Notes: generated by a model from the sequence alone, not told the origin. A stretch of 64,000 bases of DNA from Plutella xylostella (GCF_932276165.1 NC_063988.1:8494001-8558000), one strand, 5' to 3'; counted from the first letter of the stretch, positions 30,650 to 43,559 are shown. Numbers and translations: made by a program.

Positions 30650-30778
30650 TGGATGCAATAAATTATTGAGTCTTGACAAACTCGCTTTAAGCGATAAGTG
30701 ATACTATATAAGTTAGTTATGTAAGACTTGTTCATTTGTTCACAAGTAAAGAATACTCTATCTATCTTTCTATACATA
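30650..30778 (+). repeat. LINE 3' tail fragment with (CTAT)n end
   Basis: TTTAAGCGATAAG, then TGTTCACAAGTAAAGAATAC and TCTATCTATCTTTC. It resembles the AATAAAGAGTATTCT tails at 13765, 23525 and 50455. Confidence 0.45.
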
Positions 30779-31737
30779 TATCTACCTAAGATTGTACAAA
30801 ACTGTGTATCTATAACTAGTTATTACACAAAAACACTAATATTTACTGGTCCATAGTTCCCGGCGCGTCACCGCGGGTGGTCGCTTCGGTCCATTTCTTT
30901 CACCATTCACTTCCTGAGGGGAAAACTGATGTTGTGCAAGAAACTGTAATAAAATAGAATAGTGATTGTCTGAAACATAATCGAATTTTATCATAACTGG
31001 AGAAGTAAGTATAACCCGGAATATTCCGTTTTTTGCGGGAAAAAACCCAACTCATAAATAACGTGACTTTTGATTGCAATTTCTTTTTAATTTAGTAAAT
31101 ACCGGAACTACCTGTTAAACCTTACCTAAAGTACAAAGTAATTTTAATATGTGTAACATAAAATAATAATATTTATATTTATTTATAATACGAAAAAGAT
31201 AATTAAATTTACTATCGAAGCATACATTCTGTTGTTCCAATATTATTCCGGGAATGAAAATTGCATTATTACACATTTTGATTTCAGTCCATGCAATATA
31301 AATTGACTTTTACAGAAATTAAATTATTGTAATTATAATGTTCAATGGGAGTTAACCTTAATTAAATTATGTCTCCGCAAACTGAAAATTAAATTGAATA
31401 TACAACCTGCCTAAAAAGGTATTCGTATTTTCTGGATCAGTTTACGTCAAGCAAATTCGCGTTGGGAATCGCATTTCTTTCTGAGCATTTTAAACTGTAC
31501 GGAACGACTGAAGACGTTATAGTTCATAGTTAGTCTTCATTGTAAATAGTTCATTTTATTTGTAAACAGTTCATAGAAATAACTAGATCGAGTAGTTAGT
31601 TCAATTACGCTCGCGAAGGTTCTGGGCGCTAAATACTTATAGTTAAGTACATATAGTTGTTCGACTACCTGCCTACCTTTAATAATAATAAATGGTAACC
31701 TCGAGTATCTCTGGAACTATCGGGAACATCGCTCGCC
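30779..31737. other. Unannotated interval
   Basis: AT-rich with a GC patch at 30858-30890 (TTCCCGGCGCGTCACCGCGG). No gene. Confidence 0.45.
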
Positions 31738-31785
31738 GGACTATATAAAGGGATGGGTCCGGCGAATAATGTAGTCAGTCTAATA
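31738..31785 (+). promoter_or_regulatory. RNA polymerase II core promoter: TATA box plus TCAGT initiator
   Basis: TATATAAA at 31742-31749 precedes the arthropod initiator TCAGT at 31775-31779. The TATAAA start lies at about -33 relative to the initiator A (31777), the expected spacing. The downstream 260 bp is less AT-rich than its surroundings, contains no ATG until 32045, and ends in AATAAA at about 32030. This pattern fits either a real promoter with a non-coding first exon or a solo LTR (U3-R with internal polyadenylation signal). No matching LTR partner is found in the window. Confidence 0.5.
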
Positions 31786-32475
31786 GTAACAGCAAAACAG
31801 TAAACAACATACAGTCCACTAGTAACAGCCTACAGTGAAGATCTCCAGAGACACTCGAAGTTAACAGTGAACAGCAATACCGGTGTTTTCTTTGGAAGAC
31901 TCTACAGGCTAACAGCTACCTCAACAGTGGCATTTCCTCATCTTCTTCAAGAACCAACAGGTGCACCGCCACTTCCTTCGAAGCGTACAGTAATAGTTCC
32001 CGGAACGGTCGAGGTGATCCGCACATAAACAATAAAAAAAAACGTATGAGTCATGTGACCCATGCATGAGTCATGACTACTGATGACTCTTACGACATAA
32101 TAATACATTGTCTATGGACAATATTGTGAATCTAAGGTTCAGAACGAAAAAAATAAGTTAAAAACTTATATGTATACTTGTTACTAGTACGATACCTACG
32201 CAAGTTTAATTATTTCCAATGAATATGATTACTAATAATTATACATAATATAATCGAAATTCAAATCAAAATCACATCATGACGTTTTCTTAATAGGCAA
32301 AAGAATATCATCAGCCAACAATAATAAAACAACAAATCTGGCCTTTTCCTTTTTGACTTTACCTTAGCTAAGTACTACTGATGCTGCTGGTAAGCTGATG
32401 TAGAGGTGACGAAGAATTATAAACTTGGTCTTTCTGGTGAAGGCTTTATAAAAAATAAAAAAAAAAAAAACACGC
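31786..32475. other. Possible transcribed leader, then unannotated DNA
   Basis: 31777-32030 would be the R region or leader of the promoter above. It has repeated CTAACAGC/CTACAGTGAA-type words. Past 32040 a cluster of ATGAGTCATG repeats (32045-32085) is followed by AT-rich sequence. Confidence 0.35.
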
Positions 32476-32728
32476 ACTCACGCCTTGTACTAATGTACTC
32501 CCTTGCGGGGTAGGCAGAGGTGCATTGCTGCACCCACTTTTCGCCAGAGTGTTATGTTAGTCCCAATGTAATAGGGGGCGGGCCTATTACCATTTTACGG
32601 GCACATCCAAGACCCGAGAACAAATATCTGTGTTTAAACAAATATCTGCCCCAGCCGGGAATCGAACCCGGGACCATCGGCTCAGTAGTCAGGGTCACTA
32701 ACCACTACGCCATTCGGCCGTGTAGGCT
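32476..32728 (-). mobile_element. tRNA-derived SINE (HaSE1-like), full length
   Basis: On the minus strand: head CCGAATGGCGTAGTGGTTAG, B box GGTTCGATTCC, GGGGCAGATATTTGTTTAAA, GTTCTCGGGTCTTGGATGTG, CCCCCTATTACATTGGGACT, TGCACCTCTGCCTACCCCGC, TTAGTACAAGGCGTGAGTGC and a poly-T/A end. It shares the head with the 12211-type SINEs but has a different 3' body. Confidence 0.8.
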
Positions 32729-35700
32729 TTATACCAAATTGAAATTGAAGTCTGATAGATTGATGTACAGTTTATTCTGAAACCCTGCCTCATAAGGCGT
32801 CGTCAACACTAAGTAGGTATCACCTATCTTACGAGTCCAAATCGAAAAGTAAGTTTTTACCCTTACTCTTATTTAAAAAGTTACAAGTATTGGAATCTAA
32901 GCAATAAAGCTGTCTACTTTTGCACATTCGTAATAAAGCAATTGAAACACTGAGAATGTTCTACCTATTTAATTCAGTCGCGTATACACGCACGCTTTAC
33001 CGCTTCCACATTGAATCAGCAGAACTTAATCAAGTCATTATAAATTATAATATTATTATTACATTACGTAATGCAATATTGGCGCGAGTCGAATTAATCC
33101 CAGATAGTTTAACTTTATGATCTCACTCTGACGGCTGTAACATTAATATGCATGTGTCGGCATAATTGATTTACTTAGTAACTTAGTAAGTATAAGTGAG
33201 CAAAGTTACTAGATGGTTTTGGGATGTTTGAAGTTTACAGTGTGAGGGTTAAACAGGCAATATGAACAGATGTTGGCTACTGATAGGGTGAAATGAGTTG
33301 AGTTCTACAAAATCATTAGCAGCTCTTGTTGCTTATCCCGGCAAGGGTAGGCTGAGATGCTTTGTAGCACATAACTTATGACCTTCAGTTAAAGATTTTC
33401 TTGCAACTATTGTTAAAGAAAAGACACTCACACTAACCACTTTAACCACTTTTTAAGGAAAATCTACATTTACTTAGTACTCGGACGTTTATCTGAGTTT
33501 ATACCTAATTAAAGGCCAATAAAAGATACAGCAATCAATCACCTCACTGTAACCTTCGCGTTTTCAGCGGAAATCAAACAGTGAAATCACATCAACAAAA
33601 TAAAGCCAGTGAAATATTTTTACAGCGAAAATGAAAATTCGACGGACCGAGAGCAAAAAGAAAAAGTTTGTATGGAATGAACAAACAGAGTACGAGTTGG
33701 GAAACACATCACAATAATTAATGACCGGTCCTCGTCGGGAAGCGAACCCGGCACCCCGTGACAAACGTGACAGATCCTGGAAATATTTCCCTGAAAACAA
33801 AAATCATGTTTGACGCGGACAATCCGACATGCTTGTTAAAGGCGCATTTACATTATTTGAGTTTAATTAGAGTTTTCGCTTGTTTCACAATATCTGTAAA
33901 AAAAAATATCAGTGGGATAACTTGCTAACATTATAAATATGAAAATATGATTGACTGAGACAGTCACGCTAAATTTTCATCACACTTTAACTTTGGTTCA
34001 GAAATCGAATAACAGGTTTTTTAGTCAAAAATCAAAATTTATTAATTTAAATCCAAAAATTCTTACTAAGTACTTAAACAGTTTATATTTTAAAGTTTTT
34101 GTTTTGTAAATGATAAACCCTAAACTCTACATACCTAATTCTAGGGTTGGCTTTATTACTCTTTTCTCTCTTTCGATCAAAAATATTGTACTATCATACA
34201 AAATTGAAAACATGTTTTTAAAATATGACGCTTTGTTTTCCTAACTTGTTAGGTCACAGTGTGTAGGGAGCGTAATTTTTAAATCCCAGATTGACGTTTA
34301 TTTATTTTAAATGGAAATGTTTCCCTTTTTCGGCCGCTCGAAGGCTCGTCCTGTCTGGATTTCAATTATTACTCGTATTGATGGCTAAATATTGAAGGTT
34401 GTTACGGCGAGTAAATAAAACAGTATCGAAATTAAATGCCATGCATTATTAATTTTTCGAGGTTCAATCCAATGGTCACAATCGTTATTAGGGTGAGTAG
34501 GTGTTGTAACTTGATAGGTATTTCCTATTTATATATAAAATAATCTTGATGAAAGTTATAAAAATACTATGGGATAATCGTAACCCTTTGGTGTTACAGT
34601 GATAACGTTTTTTTTACCTACGGGAAAACAATTTGCTGCCGCGCAAGCCGTACAAGACATCTCCAAAGCTGCTCAAAAGCAATTAAGTTGAAGGGCTGAT
34701 TTATGTTTAAAGTTTGCTACAGCCTAACTTCTTGATTAACATATGAATACCAGGCGAGCATGGCCTCCCAAGAACTATGGTCCGAAAATGTGCAGACAAA
34801 ACTGGCAGCTGAGCGGCGAACAAATGAGTTTCAAACCTTTACACCCGGGGTTGCCAGTCTCGGACAATTTATCCCGAAAGAGGGACGTTTTTGTCATTAA
34901 CCTAATGTGTAAATAAATGTGTACAATAATTAAACACGGAATAGAGTGACGCTCAACTAATTGCTTTAGAACCCTTCTCATTTTCTTCATTCCCGTGGAA
35001 TGGGAGGCATTGTTGCGGACAAATGAATTATGTAAAAAAAAACATGACGTGGGAATTGGATGGATGACGAGGATGGCTGTTGATAAACTCACGGATAATA
35101 CGTGTAAGAAAATTTTATGAAAGTGTGGTGCTGTCTGTGTATAATGATTTAGCATGCACATATTATTTTTGTAATTATTACACACTTAGGTCATTAATAT
35201 GTGTGCGTGTACCTATTGTTTTTAATTTTCGTAACGTAAATTACCTAGTAATATTGCAAATTTTTAATTTATGTTTAAGTCAATGATGCTTATTCTTTCA
35301 CACAGTGATTATTCTTTCACATCCAAAACTCATCGACGACTTTGACAGCGCTAATTTATAACGGAAAACTTAAACTTTTATAGTTTTCGACAAACTATCA
35401 AATTTGTACTTGACGTGCTGTAGTGAAACATGGTGGTAGGAATAGAAATATTTTATTTCGGTGGTTTATTGTTGGTGGTTTCTGACTGTACTAAAGTTTA
35501 CAGAAGGTAGCCATGCATATATCCCCGTATAATTTCTTAAAGAGTGGGGTGCCGTGAAAATATGGCTGTGATATTTTTTCATCGCATATTGTCGTCTAAG
35601 TCATTTCTTTAATCTCGGTAGGCCCCTAGTTCACGCCCCACCACCATTAGGGGGTAGGCAACAAGGACTGTTTGTAATTTGGTAAGATTTATTTTTCAGT

Positions 35701-35785
35701 TCACTGAAATTGACATTATTCCTCCTTATCTTCCTTATTTTCAGGGGTGAAAAACCTTATTTGTTTTTTTTAAGTAGATTAAGTA
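32729..35785. other. Long unannotated interval
   Basis: Mostly AT-rich. Remnants only: a minus-strand SINE tail (CTTATCCCGGCAAGGGTAGG) at 33331-33350; a reversed B-box-like CGAACCCGGCACC at 33743; and CCCACCACCATTAGGGGGTA at 35637-35656. The 136-codon minus-strand frame at 34775-35185 has no domain or composition signal. Confidence 0.45.
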
Positions 35786-35851
35786 GGTACCATGGAAGTA
35801 ATAAGTACTTATCTACATACTTATTACTTCCATGCATTTCCATGGTAGGTA
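35786..35851. repeat. Inverted repeat around CCATGGAAGTAATAAGTA
   Basis: TACCATGGAAGTAATAAGTA pairs with TACTTATTACTTCCATG across a short loop, and an outer CCATGG...GGTACC relationship continues on the right. It may be a compact MITE or a hairpin RNA precursor. Confidence 0.45.
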
Positions 35852-37712
35852 CAGTTGAGAATAATATTTTTTCTTTTATGGTGCAAGCTTTGGGAATGTG
35901 AAGTTTGAGCCAGGAAAAAATCGTGACAACAAAAATTGTTCTAGATAGCTACTAATCCGAACCATTATGTACCTTTCCCAGACGTTTCTTTGACTCCGTC
36001 TTTTCCATTAAAGTGAATTAATCCTCCATTCACTATTCGATTATAAAGCTACCTGCAGCGTGCGTTCAAAGGATGTTCTAGAAGCTACTTTCAGTAAATA
36101 ACATATGTACTCGTAGTATCGTGTTTCTAAGAAAACATCTTAGATAATGTATCAGCTTGCGTCTGTTATCTTCGCTTGTGTTTACACTCCACATTTGTAT
36201 GACAAACTAGCTTGGCAAAGATTCGCTGTATTAATTCATGGTGTCAACTTTCTACATGCCAAATGAGAATGGCCAAATCTGACCCGCTTTGCAGCCACTA
36301 ACCAAACCTATTTTTATTCAATGATAAAGGTGTTCTAAATGATAGAAAAATATTTTAAAACATCTAAACCATGTTTTAAAAATAACTTAGTATGAGGGAA
36401 ACATCTAGTCAGTACAAAGACTTGATCTTTCAGCACCTATATCTTCGTTCTCCCTTGCCTCATAGTAATTTCATGACATAATTTTGTACAACCGTTTTCC
36501 CGTAAAGATTAACACATATCCATTCTTCTATCCATACTAACAAACTTTACCGCTGTTGGCCTGTAGGTATTCGAATTAGTACCTATAGTATCACAACTAA
36601 AATGCTATCTACAAACTGATATATATGCGTATCCTCGTGATATTATTCTACTTCAGGCCTTTTTACATTATAAATATTGTTATTTCCCTACTGAAAGCAA
36701 AAAACATGCATAAGGTTGGTCATCTTTGTCCCAAGACCCTGTACATTTCTTACCTGTTTTCTTTACCTTTATCACTAGAAAACAACCAATCCATAAGTAA
36801 AAGAATCAGCAGTTCATCTCTTTCTTTCATCCAACGTTAGAATGAGAGGTCAAAACAAGTTTTCAAAACAACAACTACGGTTTAGGAAATAAGGATTTAA
36901 GGAAGAAAAAAATGCGCCTTTCAAACGACACAGAGTACACAGTCGTAGAGATCTTGTCATTCAAATTTGACTCGTATATGGTGGAGATAAAGAACCATAG
37001 ATTAATGTTACCGAAGTCCCTCACTATACTTACTCCCTCGTCTTAATAAAGGATCGTTGCTAAGCAAGGAGTTCTTACATCGTTGTTGAGTGTTGTGGCT
37101 CGGCCGTCGCTCGGCTCTTATCATTGTAGGGGAAAGATAGGTACCTTTTTATTCAAATCACATTTTTATGTACGCGGGATTGGAAATAATAATATATTTT
37201 TTGTTTGTTTAAAATAGATAGAATTTGCTTTGCAGATAATAATGTATAACTATATCGATTGGGAATTATTTTTGCATTATCTAAGACATTATTAGATAAA
37301 ATAAGCGAGTAGTCTGATTAGTTAAAAATATAACAATACAAATTTTGTTGTCTACTAGTATGAATAAATCAAGGAAAAACACGAATTTTTATACTGTTTC
37401 TAAATTGCAAGTGTGCAAGAGCTAAGATTCATCATTGATCTAGAAATATATAAAATCCTAGAATCGGATCTATTCCTACTTTTTAGACCGTAAAAGGAGA
37501 ATGCAAGACCAGAGTCTAGTTATTCATTCTCCCTATAGGGTGTCTGGATCGATAACTTTCAACGATAGTAGGTATCTGCTAATATTAAATTTGTTTTTAA
37601 TAACATTGACTCTAATTTAAAATCTAATCTAAATCAAATTTAAAATAAAAACAAATCGAATAATCGAACGTGCATAGTAATACTGTGGTAATACTGCTGC
37701 GCTTATGATTCA
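35852..37712. other. Unannotated interval
   Basis: AT-rich with scattered short frames (35710, 36625). No gene or element end recognised. Confidence 0.45.
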
Positions 37713-37820
37713 CTACGCGAGAACGGCTACGCGGTTTTGCTACGATAATACGGCTACGCCGCTTTGCTACGCGGTTTTGCTACGCGTGTGCGGCTACGCG
37801 GACGTGCTACGCGATATGCT
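37713..37820. repeat. CTACGCG minisatellite
   Basis: About ten degenerate units built on GGCTACGCGG and TTTTGCTACGCG, some with a changed second half (GTGCTACGCGATATGCTACG). It directly precedes the tail of the minus-strand SINE at 37832. Confidence 0.75.
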
Positions 37821-37831
37821 ACGAAATCTAT

Positions 37832-38093
37832 TATTTCTATTCTATTCTATTCTCTGAGGGGGTGTAAGTACCTGCACCTGGCTCTCTCGAGTGGAACCTT
37901 TGTGCATATCCCCAAGGTCTAAACTGACTTCTAAGCTTGGACCATTTCCCACCACGCTGGTCCACTGCGGGTTGGTGGGTTCACATATCTAGATGTGCTA
38001 AATCTAGATATGCAGGTTTCCTCACGATGTTTTCCTTCATGTCTTGCGTGAGAAGCGGGCGCTTACCCGACTGAGCTACCACCGCTCCATACG
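37832..38093 (-). mobile_element. tRNA-derived SINE (HaSE2-like), full length
   Basis: On the minus strand: head GAGCGGTGGTAGCTCAGTCG, GGTAAGCGCCCGCTTCTCAC, GTGAGGAAACCTGCATATCT, GAACCCACCAACCCGCAGTG, GGTCCAAGCTTAGAAGTCAG, ATGCACAAAGGTTCCACTCG, TGCAGGTACTTACACCCCCT, ending in (AGAAT)n. The (AGAAT)n end matches the LINE tails at 13765 and 50455, the usual sign of which LINE machinery moved the SINE. Confidence 0.8.
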
Positions 38094-38690
38094 AAATGTA
38101 TATAAATATGCTTTATATTATATTTTTTATTGTTACTTCCGACTGAAATTGAACCGTCAAACACTATGTCCTAAATTATTGCTGCTAAATTGTTATAAAC
38201 GATAAAAATAAAAGAGAAGAATTTTGACTTGCATTGCGTGCCCTACATTTCATTCACACGACCTACAATAGAACCTGTGCACTTAGTGTGAATTCCTAAC
38301 GAAGTACGAACGAATGTACTCTTAGATCCACGTAGGGGGACTAGTGCAACTGGATTTGACTCTTATGTGCATGGTATATAGGGGATTATGCTTTGTAGAA
38401 AGAAAGGGGATGAAGTGGATTAAACTAATGGCATTGGAGTTATTTGTATTAAAAACACACGGTTTGTTGGAAAGTAATTAGTCGTTGTTGAGAAATATTA
38501 TTAGGCCGTGGCTCACGTCAGCGCTCATTTGTTTTAATAGCAAATGGCATAGCTGATGGTGTTTAGTATTCTTTTGAGCTTAGAATTTCATAAATTTGTT
38601 CGTCGTAAAAGAAAATTATACGATATCGTATTTCTTCTATATTCACGAACAAATGGTGCTCTCCACGAACTGAAGTGAAATTAAGTAATT
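38094..38690. other. Unannotated interval
   Basis: AT-rich, no gene. Confidence 0.45.
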
Positions 38691-38742
38691 TTAATGCCTT
38701 AAATTATCTGGTAGTCTACCACCTGACTACCAGATAATTTTA
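38691..38742. repeat. Hairpin with 24-bp arms
   Basis: AATGCCTTAAATTATCTGGT..AGTC pairs with GACT..ACCAGATAATTTTAGGCATT around an 8-base loop; one arm position mismatches. No flanking terminal repeats, so the class is unknown. Confidence 0.6.
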
Positions 38743-40577
38743 GGCATTAGGATTTGAAATCTTATTGTTTGGTTTTAAAAATAACAAACCATTTAGACAA
38801 TTTGATTTCATTTAATTTCATTCATTTCATTCAGTATTTAGAGAAAAATCATATATTGAAATACACAATAACTTTTGTAACAAAAATAAGTAAATACTGT
38901 ACTGAATAATTTTGTTTACCATCACCGTTAGCCGGTAAGCTCTTGAGTGCGATGTGATGTGAATTAATTCATCAAATTAGACGCGAGTCTAGCTCAGCGT
39001 AGTATTAGGCTAACAGTCTAGAATATATTTGCGACGCATTACATACAGAAACCTGGTTAATATTTATACTGGCTCTTCTATTATAATAATTATATACTGT
39101 TTGAAGTAGTCTCATATATATGTATCTGATAGCCAGTGCTCTACCACACGCTTACCAGTGGCGTGACATAATATATTTCGTAATTACAGTGGTGTAGGTA
39201 TTTATTGCCCATGGTTGGGAAAGATGTTCAGAATGACCCCCCTGCCTGAGTCAACCCTTTTTTGGCTTAATATACCACATTTGCAACACCCTATAGATAA
39301 GCTAGACTAAAATAAGGCACCCTGGATCACATTTGCGTCACATTACATGCTATCAAGTGGACCCAGGCGTGGTCCATTTAAATATTTTATGGCATTAGTG
39401 CATTATTCTTGCAAAGCCGTTACCGCACTGTATTTGGCTGGGAGTGCAGTCTCAAAAAGATATTTGGATTAAATTTACAATAGAATTTTGCGAAACGTGT
39501 CCTCTTTAATGTCTTATATTTATATTAATTTAAATATAAACCCTGCTGCGCTGTTCTTAAAGTTGTTTTGTTCTTTGAATACGTTTCTCTTGAGTAGTTC
39601 GATTATCGAGCAATAGGTATAACATAGAAAGCATATACCTACATTTTTTGATTAATTAGGTCTTTTGAAACTTAGGAATCGCATCACTTGACAAATACGC
39701 AGAATACATAGGCCGTTGAACGAGTGAGTAGTGTGTGTAAGAATCCACGCGGTTCACGGGTATTCGTCTATAACGGAAAATGCGCGTTCCAAATGCTCAT
39801 TCGTTGATAAATGCAACACGAGCGCCAGTTTACTCTTCTTTCATAAAACGATTTGTGCTCAGGTTTATCAGTCACGTCACGTCTAACTAATTAGACACCT
39901 AAGTGCCTAATAACAGTAATAACCTAACCATAATTGAGACGCAAACCACAGGTTGGTTAACTCGGCGTCTCCGAAGCATAGCGTTTGAATACTGTGACAA
40001 GGCCATTTAGGCTACTATTGAGCCGGCTGGCCTCACGCCAAACATTCAAATTGGAGAGTAGATGGGTCTCAAAAGGTTACTTTTGAAATAGAAACCAAGG
40101 TTTTTGAAACATTGTTTTTATTAATCTGACATCTATTTTAACGCTTAGTTGCGCGAAGGAACTTAAACGCCCTTCGTTTAACTCCAACTTTGCCAATAAA
40201 ACCGTTTATAATACCAATAAGTATGTATTGTATACTGCCACACAAAAGCCGTCAAAGCGAATAGACTGTTGCCAGTCAGAAACTCGCTTTATGTTATAAT
40301 ATTTCGACGTCACACTCTACCATACCTCGAAACAACAAAGGTATTCTAGAAAATCTAAATTCTGAATCTCAATTCAACAGTAAGCTGTAGTCCTGAAAGG
40401 CTGGTCACTAGTACGGTGGAGTTTCACGCAATCGAACTTGGGACTTGTAGCGGTCAAACTTGTAAGTTACTGCGATAGTCGGAGGCGCGGATTTGCATGA
40501 TCGTGGAGGCTTTCAATAGGGCTAAATGTTTGCACAGCGCTATAAATCCGGTTGTACACTTCTGTACCTTGTCTGAT
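38743..40577. other. Unannotated interval with a MITE relic
   Basis: AGAATGACCCCCCTGCCTGA...TTGCAACACCCTATAG at 39230-39297 is the right end of variant 2 of the CAGGGTGTTGC family. Otherwise there is no gene or structured repeat. Confidence 0.45.
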
Positions 40578-40676
40578 ATACAGGGTGTTGAAATATTGGT
40601 ATACTAAGTCGAAAAGAGGTGACTCTGGGGGTCTTCTAAGATTTTATTTTTTTACTTTTGCAATATTCTGTATGTA
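40578..40676. mobile_element. Small variant-2 MITE of the CAGGGTG family
   Basis: Begins ATACAGGGTGTTGAAATATT, has GTGACTCTGGGGGTCTTCTA, and ends ACTTTTGCAATATTCTGTAT. The interior is mostly deleted compared with 59509-59766. Confidence 0.5.
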
Positions 40677-41493
40677 TAAGAAATAAAAATTTCAGCCTTC
40701 TGTCCCCACCATCGTAGTGTTTCTTATTGATGAAATTTCAGTCTATTATTTCCATTGTTATATACTTCAATAAATTGTACAAAAATATAGCTTGTTACCT
40801 GTTCAGATTGCAATGTAAACACATTCCGTCCTTAAATCAACTAGGACATTAAGCAAATTAAAACTCCATTTCATACAGCCATTTCTCCTCTCAGGACTCA
40901 ATCAAACAGTTAAATCTTAATGAGCGTTGATAATTTCATGTAAATTTCCGTTATTGTACCGGCGAGCATTGTCCACCGTTGGACAATAGCGGTTGTATGA
41001 AAGCAACTAATTTATGCCGTGCCAATTGTGCCATGAATATATTACACAGAACGTTTAAGCGCAGGCTACCATAGCGGTGGGCGAGCGGACTTGCAAAACT
41101 AGATGTGATCAACATCATCGTTTGAACTTATAGGAACTATACTTTCTATAATTTACTTCTTCTGCCTATGGTGACAAACACAAGAGCTTAATTTGCCACC
41201 ATGGTGAAAGGATTGGCCAGTTTGATTAGCGTCAATGGTTGACTGCCCAGGGTGCGCTGCTTCATATAAGGAACATGATATTCTTCAGTTGAGGAGAGAT
41301 TATCAACCACTCATAAAAGCTTCGCTTAGTTTGTATGTTTTCACGCTTCGCTTTGGCTTCGCTCCGCTGGTACTGTGGCCTACACTTTGCTGGTCATGGG
41401 TTCGTACCGGGCTGGTAGTGCTCGTTGGAAGCCTTTTTGTCGGAATTAGAGGTAAGTATTCTAAAATAAAATTGAGTTAATTTATCCTTACTA
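40677..41493. other. Unannotated interval with a repeat relic
   Basis: At 41185-41260, CCATGGTGAAAGGATTGGCC and TTGACTGCCCAGGGTGCGCT resemble the repeat core at 1-343. The 81-codon frame at 41235 is in this repeat and is not accepted. Confidence 0.4.
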
Positions 41494-41693
41494 TCCTTAC
41501 TAATATTATAAATGCGAAAGTAACTGTGTCTGTCTGTCTGTTACTCTTTCACGCCAAAACTATTGAACGGATTTGAATGAAATTTGGTATACATAATGGT
41601 CTAGAGCCTGCAAAATAACATAGTCTAAATTTTATCCCGGAATTCCCGCGAGAAAACTTTTTAAGGCGAAGTGAAGTTCGCGAGAACAGCTAG
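41494..41693 (+). mobile_element. Miniature Helitron (Lep1-like), complete
   Basis: Starts TCCTTACTAATATTATAAAT after an A and ends GAACAGCTAG before T. It shares GTGTCTGTCTGTCTGTTACT, CGCCAAAACTATTGAACGGA, and GCGAAGTGAAGTTCGCGAGA (a 3' hairpin region) with the minus-strand copies. Confidence 0.8.
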
Positions 41694-43495
41694 TATTATA
41701 ATACATTTTAAAACTAAATCCCAAGTAGCAATTTAAACTTCATCAACGTACGATCTGACTTGTAAATTCTTTTATCACGGTAACAAACCCTAGTGCTGAT
41801 CTGGTGTTTGTCACCGAAACGATAAGTTTGTCACGGCATAATGGCACTTAAATTCCTTATTCATTTAAAAGAGTTCACTGAATATATAATATGTAAGGAT
41901 TTCAAGCCAGGGCCTTACGAATGAGGGGGCAAGTCTTTATCCGTTACGCCACAACGGCGTTATAGCGACATATTTAATAATGAAATATTTTACAACCCAG
42001 TAGGTAAATTGTACTTCTTATACCCATGTCCTGATGTCTGGTATGCCATACATTGATTTTGAATTACATCCATTATGTATAGCTAAAACCAATACATAGT
42101 TAATTTATTTACCGTGGCTGCATGTGTCGCCGTATAAAAACTCTAACAGAACAAAGGCCTAAAAATCGTCGGGCGCACCCGTAAAAAATGGCTTCATATT
42201 GAGGTTGAAACCAATTCGAACACAATATAGATGTGACGCAAAATCAATTTGTATATCTGGAAAGCGATCACAACTGTCTGATGCAAACTCCGTTCTATTG
42301 ACAATACACTTTGTATGTATGTGTATATGCTTAGGTTGGTAGGTATGGCGTTATCAGCTGCCGCTACACGGGTTCGTTATCGACGTAGATAAACGGTTTT
42401 GCCACTTACTTTGCTTTACATTTGGAATTCTATGTTTTGTGTACAATAAAGTGTTCAAATAATAAAACCTCTCTTACTAACTCTGTTTATATCCTTCTCT
42501 TCTTTTCTTCCTTGCCTTATCCTTATTTAAGGTCGGCTTTGTTCGTCATGTCACGCCATTTTACCCTATCCTCTGTCATATCCTCATTCACTCCACACTC
42601 TCAAATATTTTCTTTTACTCAATCAAGCCACGTCTTTCTTCCTCTCTTACTTATATCCTATAGTCCTTAATAAACAAACCATCCAAAAAGCGTGCCAAAT
42701 CCTATCAATAGTGTTCAGACCGCCGCCGCCAGAACCATAACCTAAATGAAGAGATTCTCAGGTGCCAATTATATTTATGCCTGCCTGCCTGATGGTTTCA
42801 TAATTGGTTACGTAACGCCAAATCTAGAGCATACATGTCATATTTTTTCAAATTAGGCTTAGACAAACGAGAAATTGGATCATGATATACATTGCTTTTC
42901 AGAAAACTTTTCTTAGTTAGGTACGACAAGAATAGAAGAAGAAAGAATTTTCAAGGTCAAAATACCTATGTCAATTTATGCAATAAAGCGTGAGAATAAT
43001 AAATTTATAACAAGTACCCACCTACAGGCAAGCTTCATAATTTTGTCTTAAACGGCCTACAATATCTTTTAGGTAAAATATAAGTCTTTCTATACATTAT
43101 CAAAGCCCGAAATGCATTGGGTCTGTGACAGATAATTGCAGCGACATTAGTTTCCCGTACATCCCCAATGTTCCATCGCTAGTTCGTTTCATTACACAGA
43201 ATGGTCAAGCGAGCCGATGCCAAGTCGCCCTGTCCCCCTCTATATTGGGGTGCCAACTAGTGAATACTACTGGGATCTTTATGGTAACAGGATTTGAAAC
43301 AGCCTGAATCTCTTGTAATATGTTTGTAGGTATATGCGTTTGGTAAAAATAGTGGGTAAGGGAAAAAAAACAGTAGGGAAGAGTACAGAAAGAAAAGCAA
43401 TGATTAGAGTAAGAATAGAATAGAATAAAATTCTCCTGTATTCATTTAAGGAAACAAAATATAACAATTTTATAATCAAGAAAATTTTATAATCA
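41694..43495. other. Unannotated interval
   Basis: A minus-strand tRNA-like relic at 41905-41955 (GCCGTTGTGGCGTAACGGAT on the minus strand) and an (AGAAT)n LINE-tail remnant at 43415-43430 are the only recognisable features. Confidence 0.45.
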
Positions 43496-43525
43496 TGATG
43501 ATGATGATGATGACGATGATGATGT
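43496..43525. repeat. (ATG)n microsatellite
   Basis: ATGATGATGATGATGACGAT with one interruption. On the minus strand it lies just beyond the zinc-finger stop codon. Confidence 0.8.
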
Positions 43526-43559
43526 CCTCCACGACGTGTCCGTCGACGGCGACACCTTG

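Noticed and set aside
34775..35185. 136-codon minus-strand frame
   Set aside because: No domain, AT-driven composition, no promoter or splice context.
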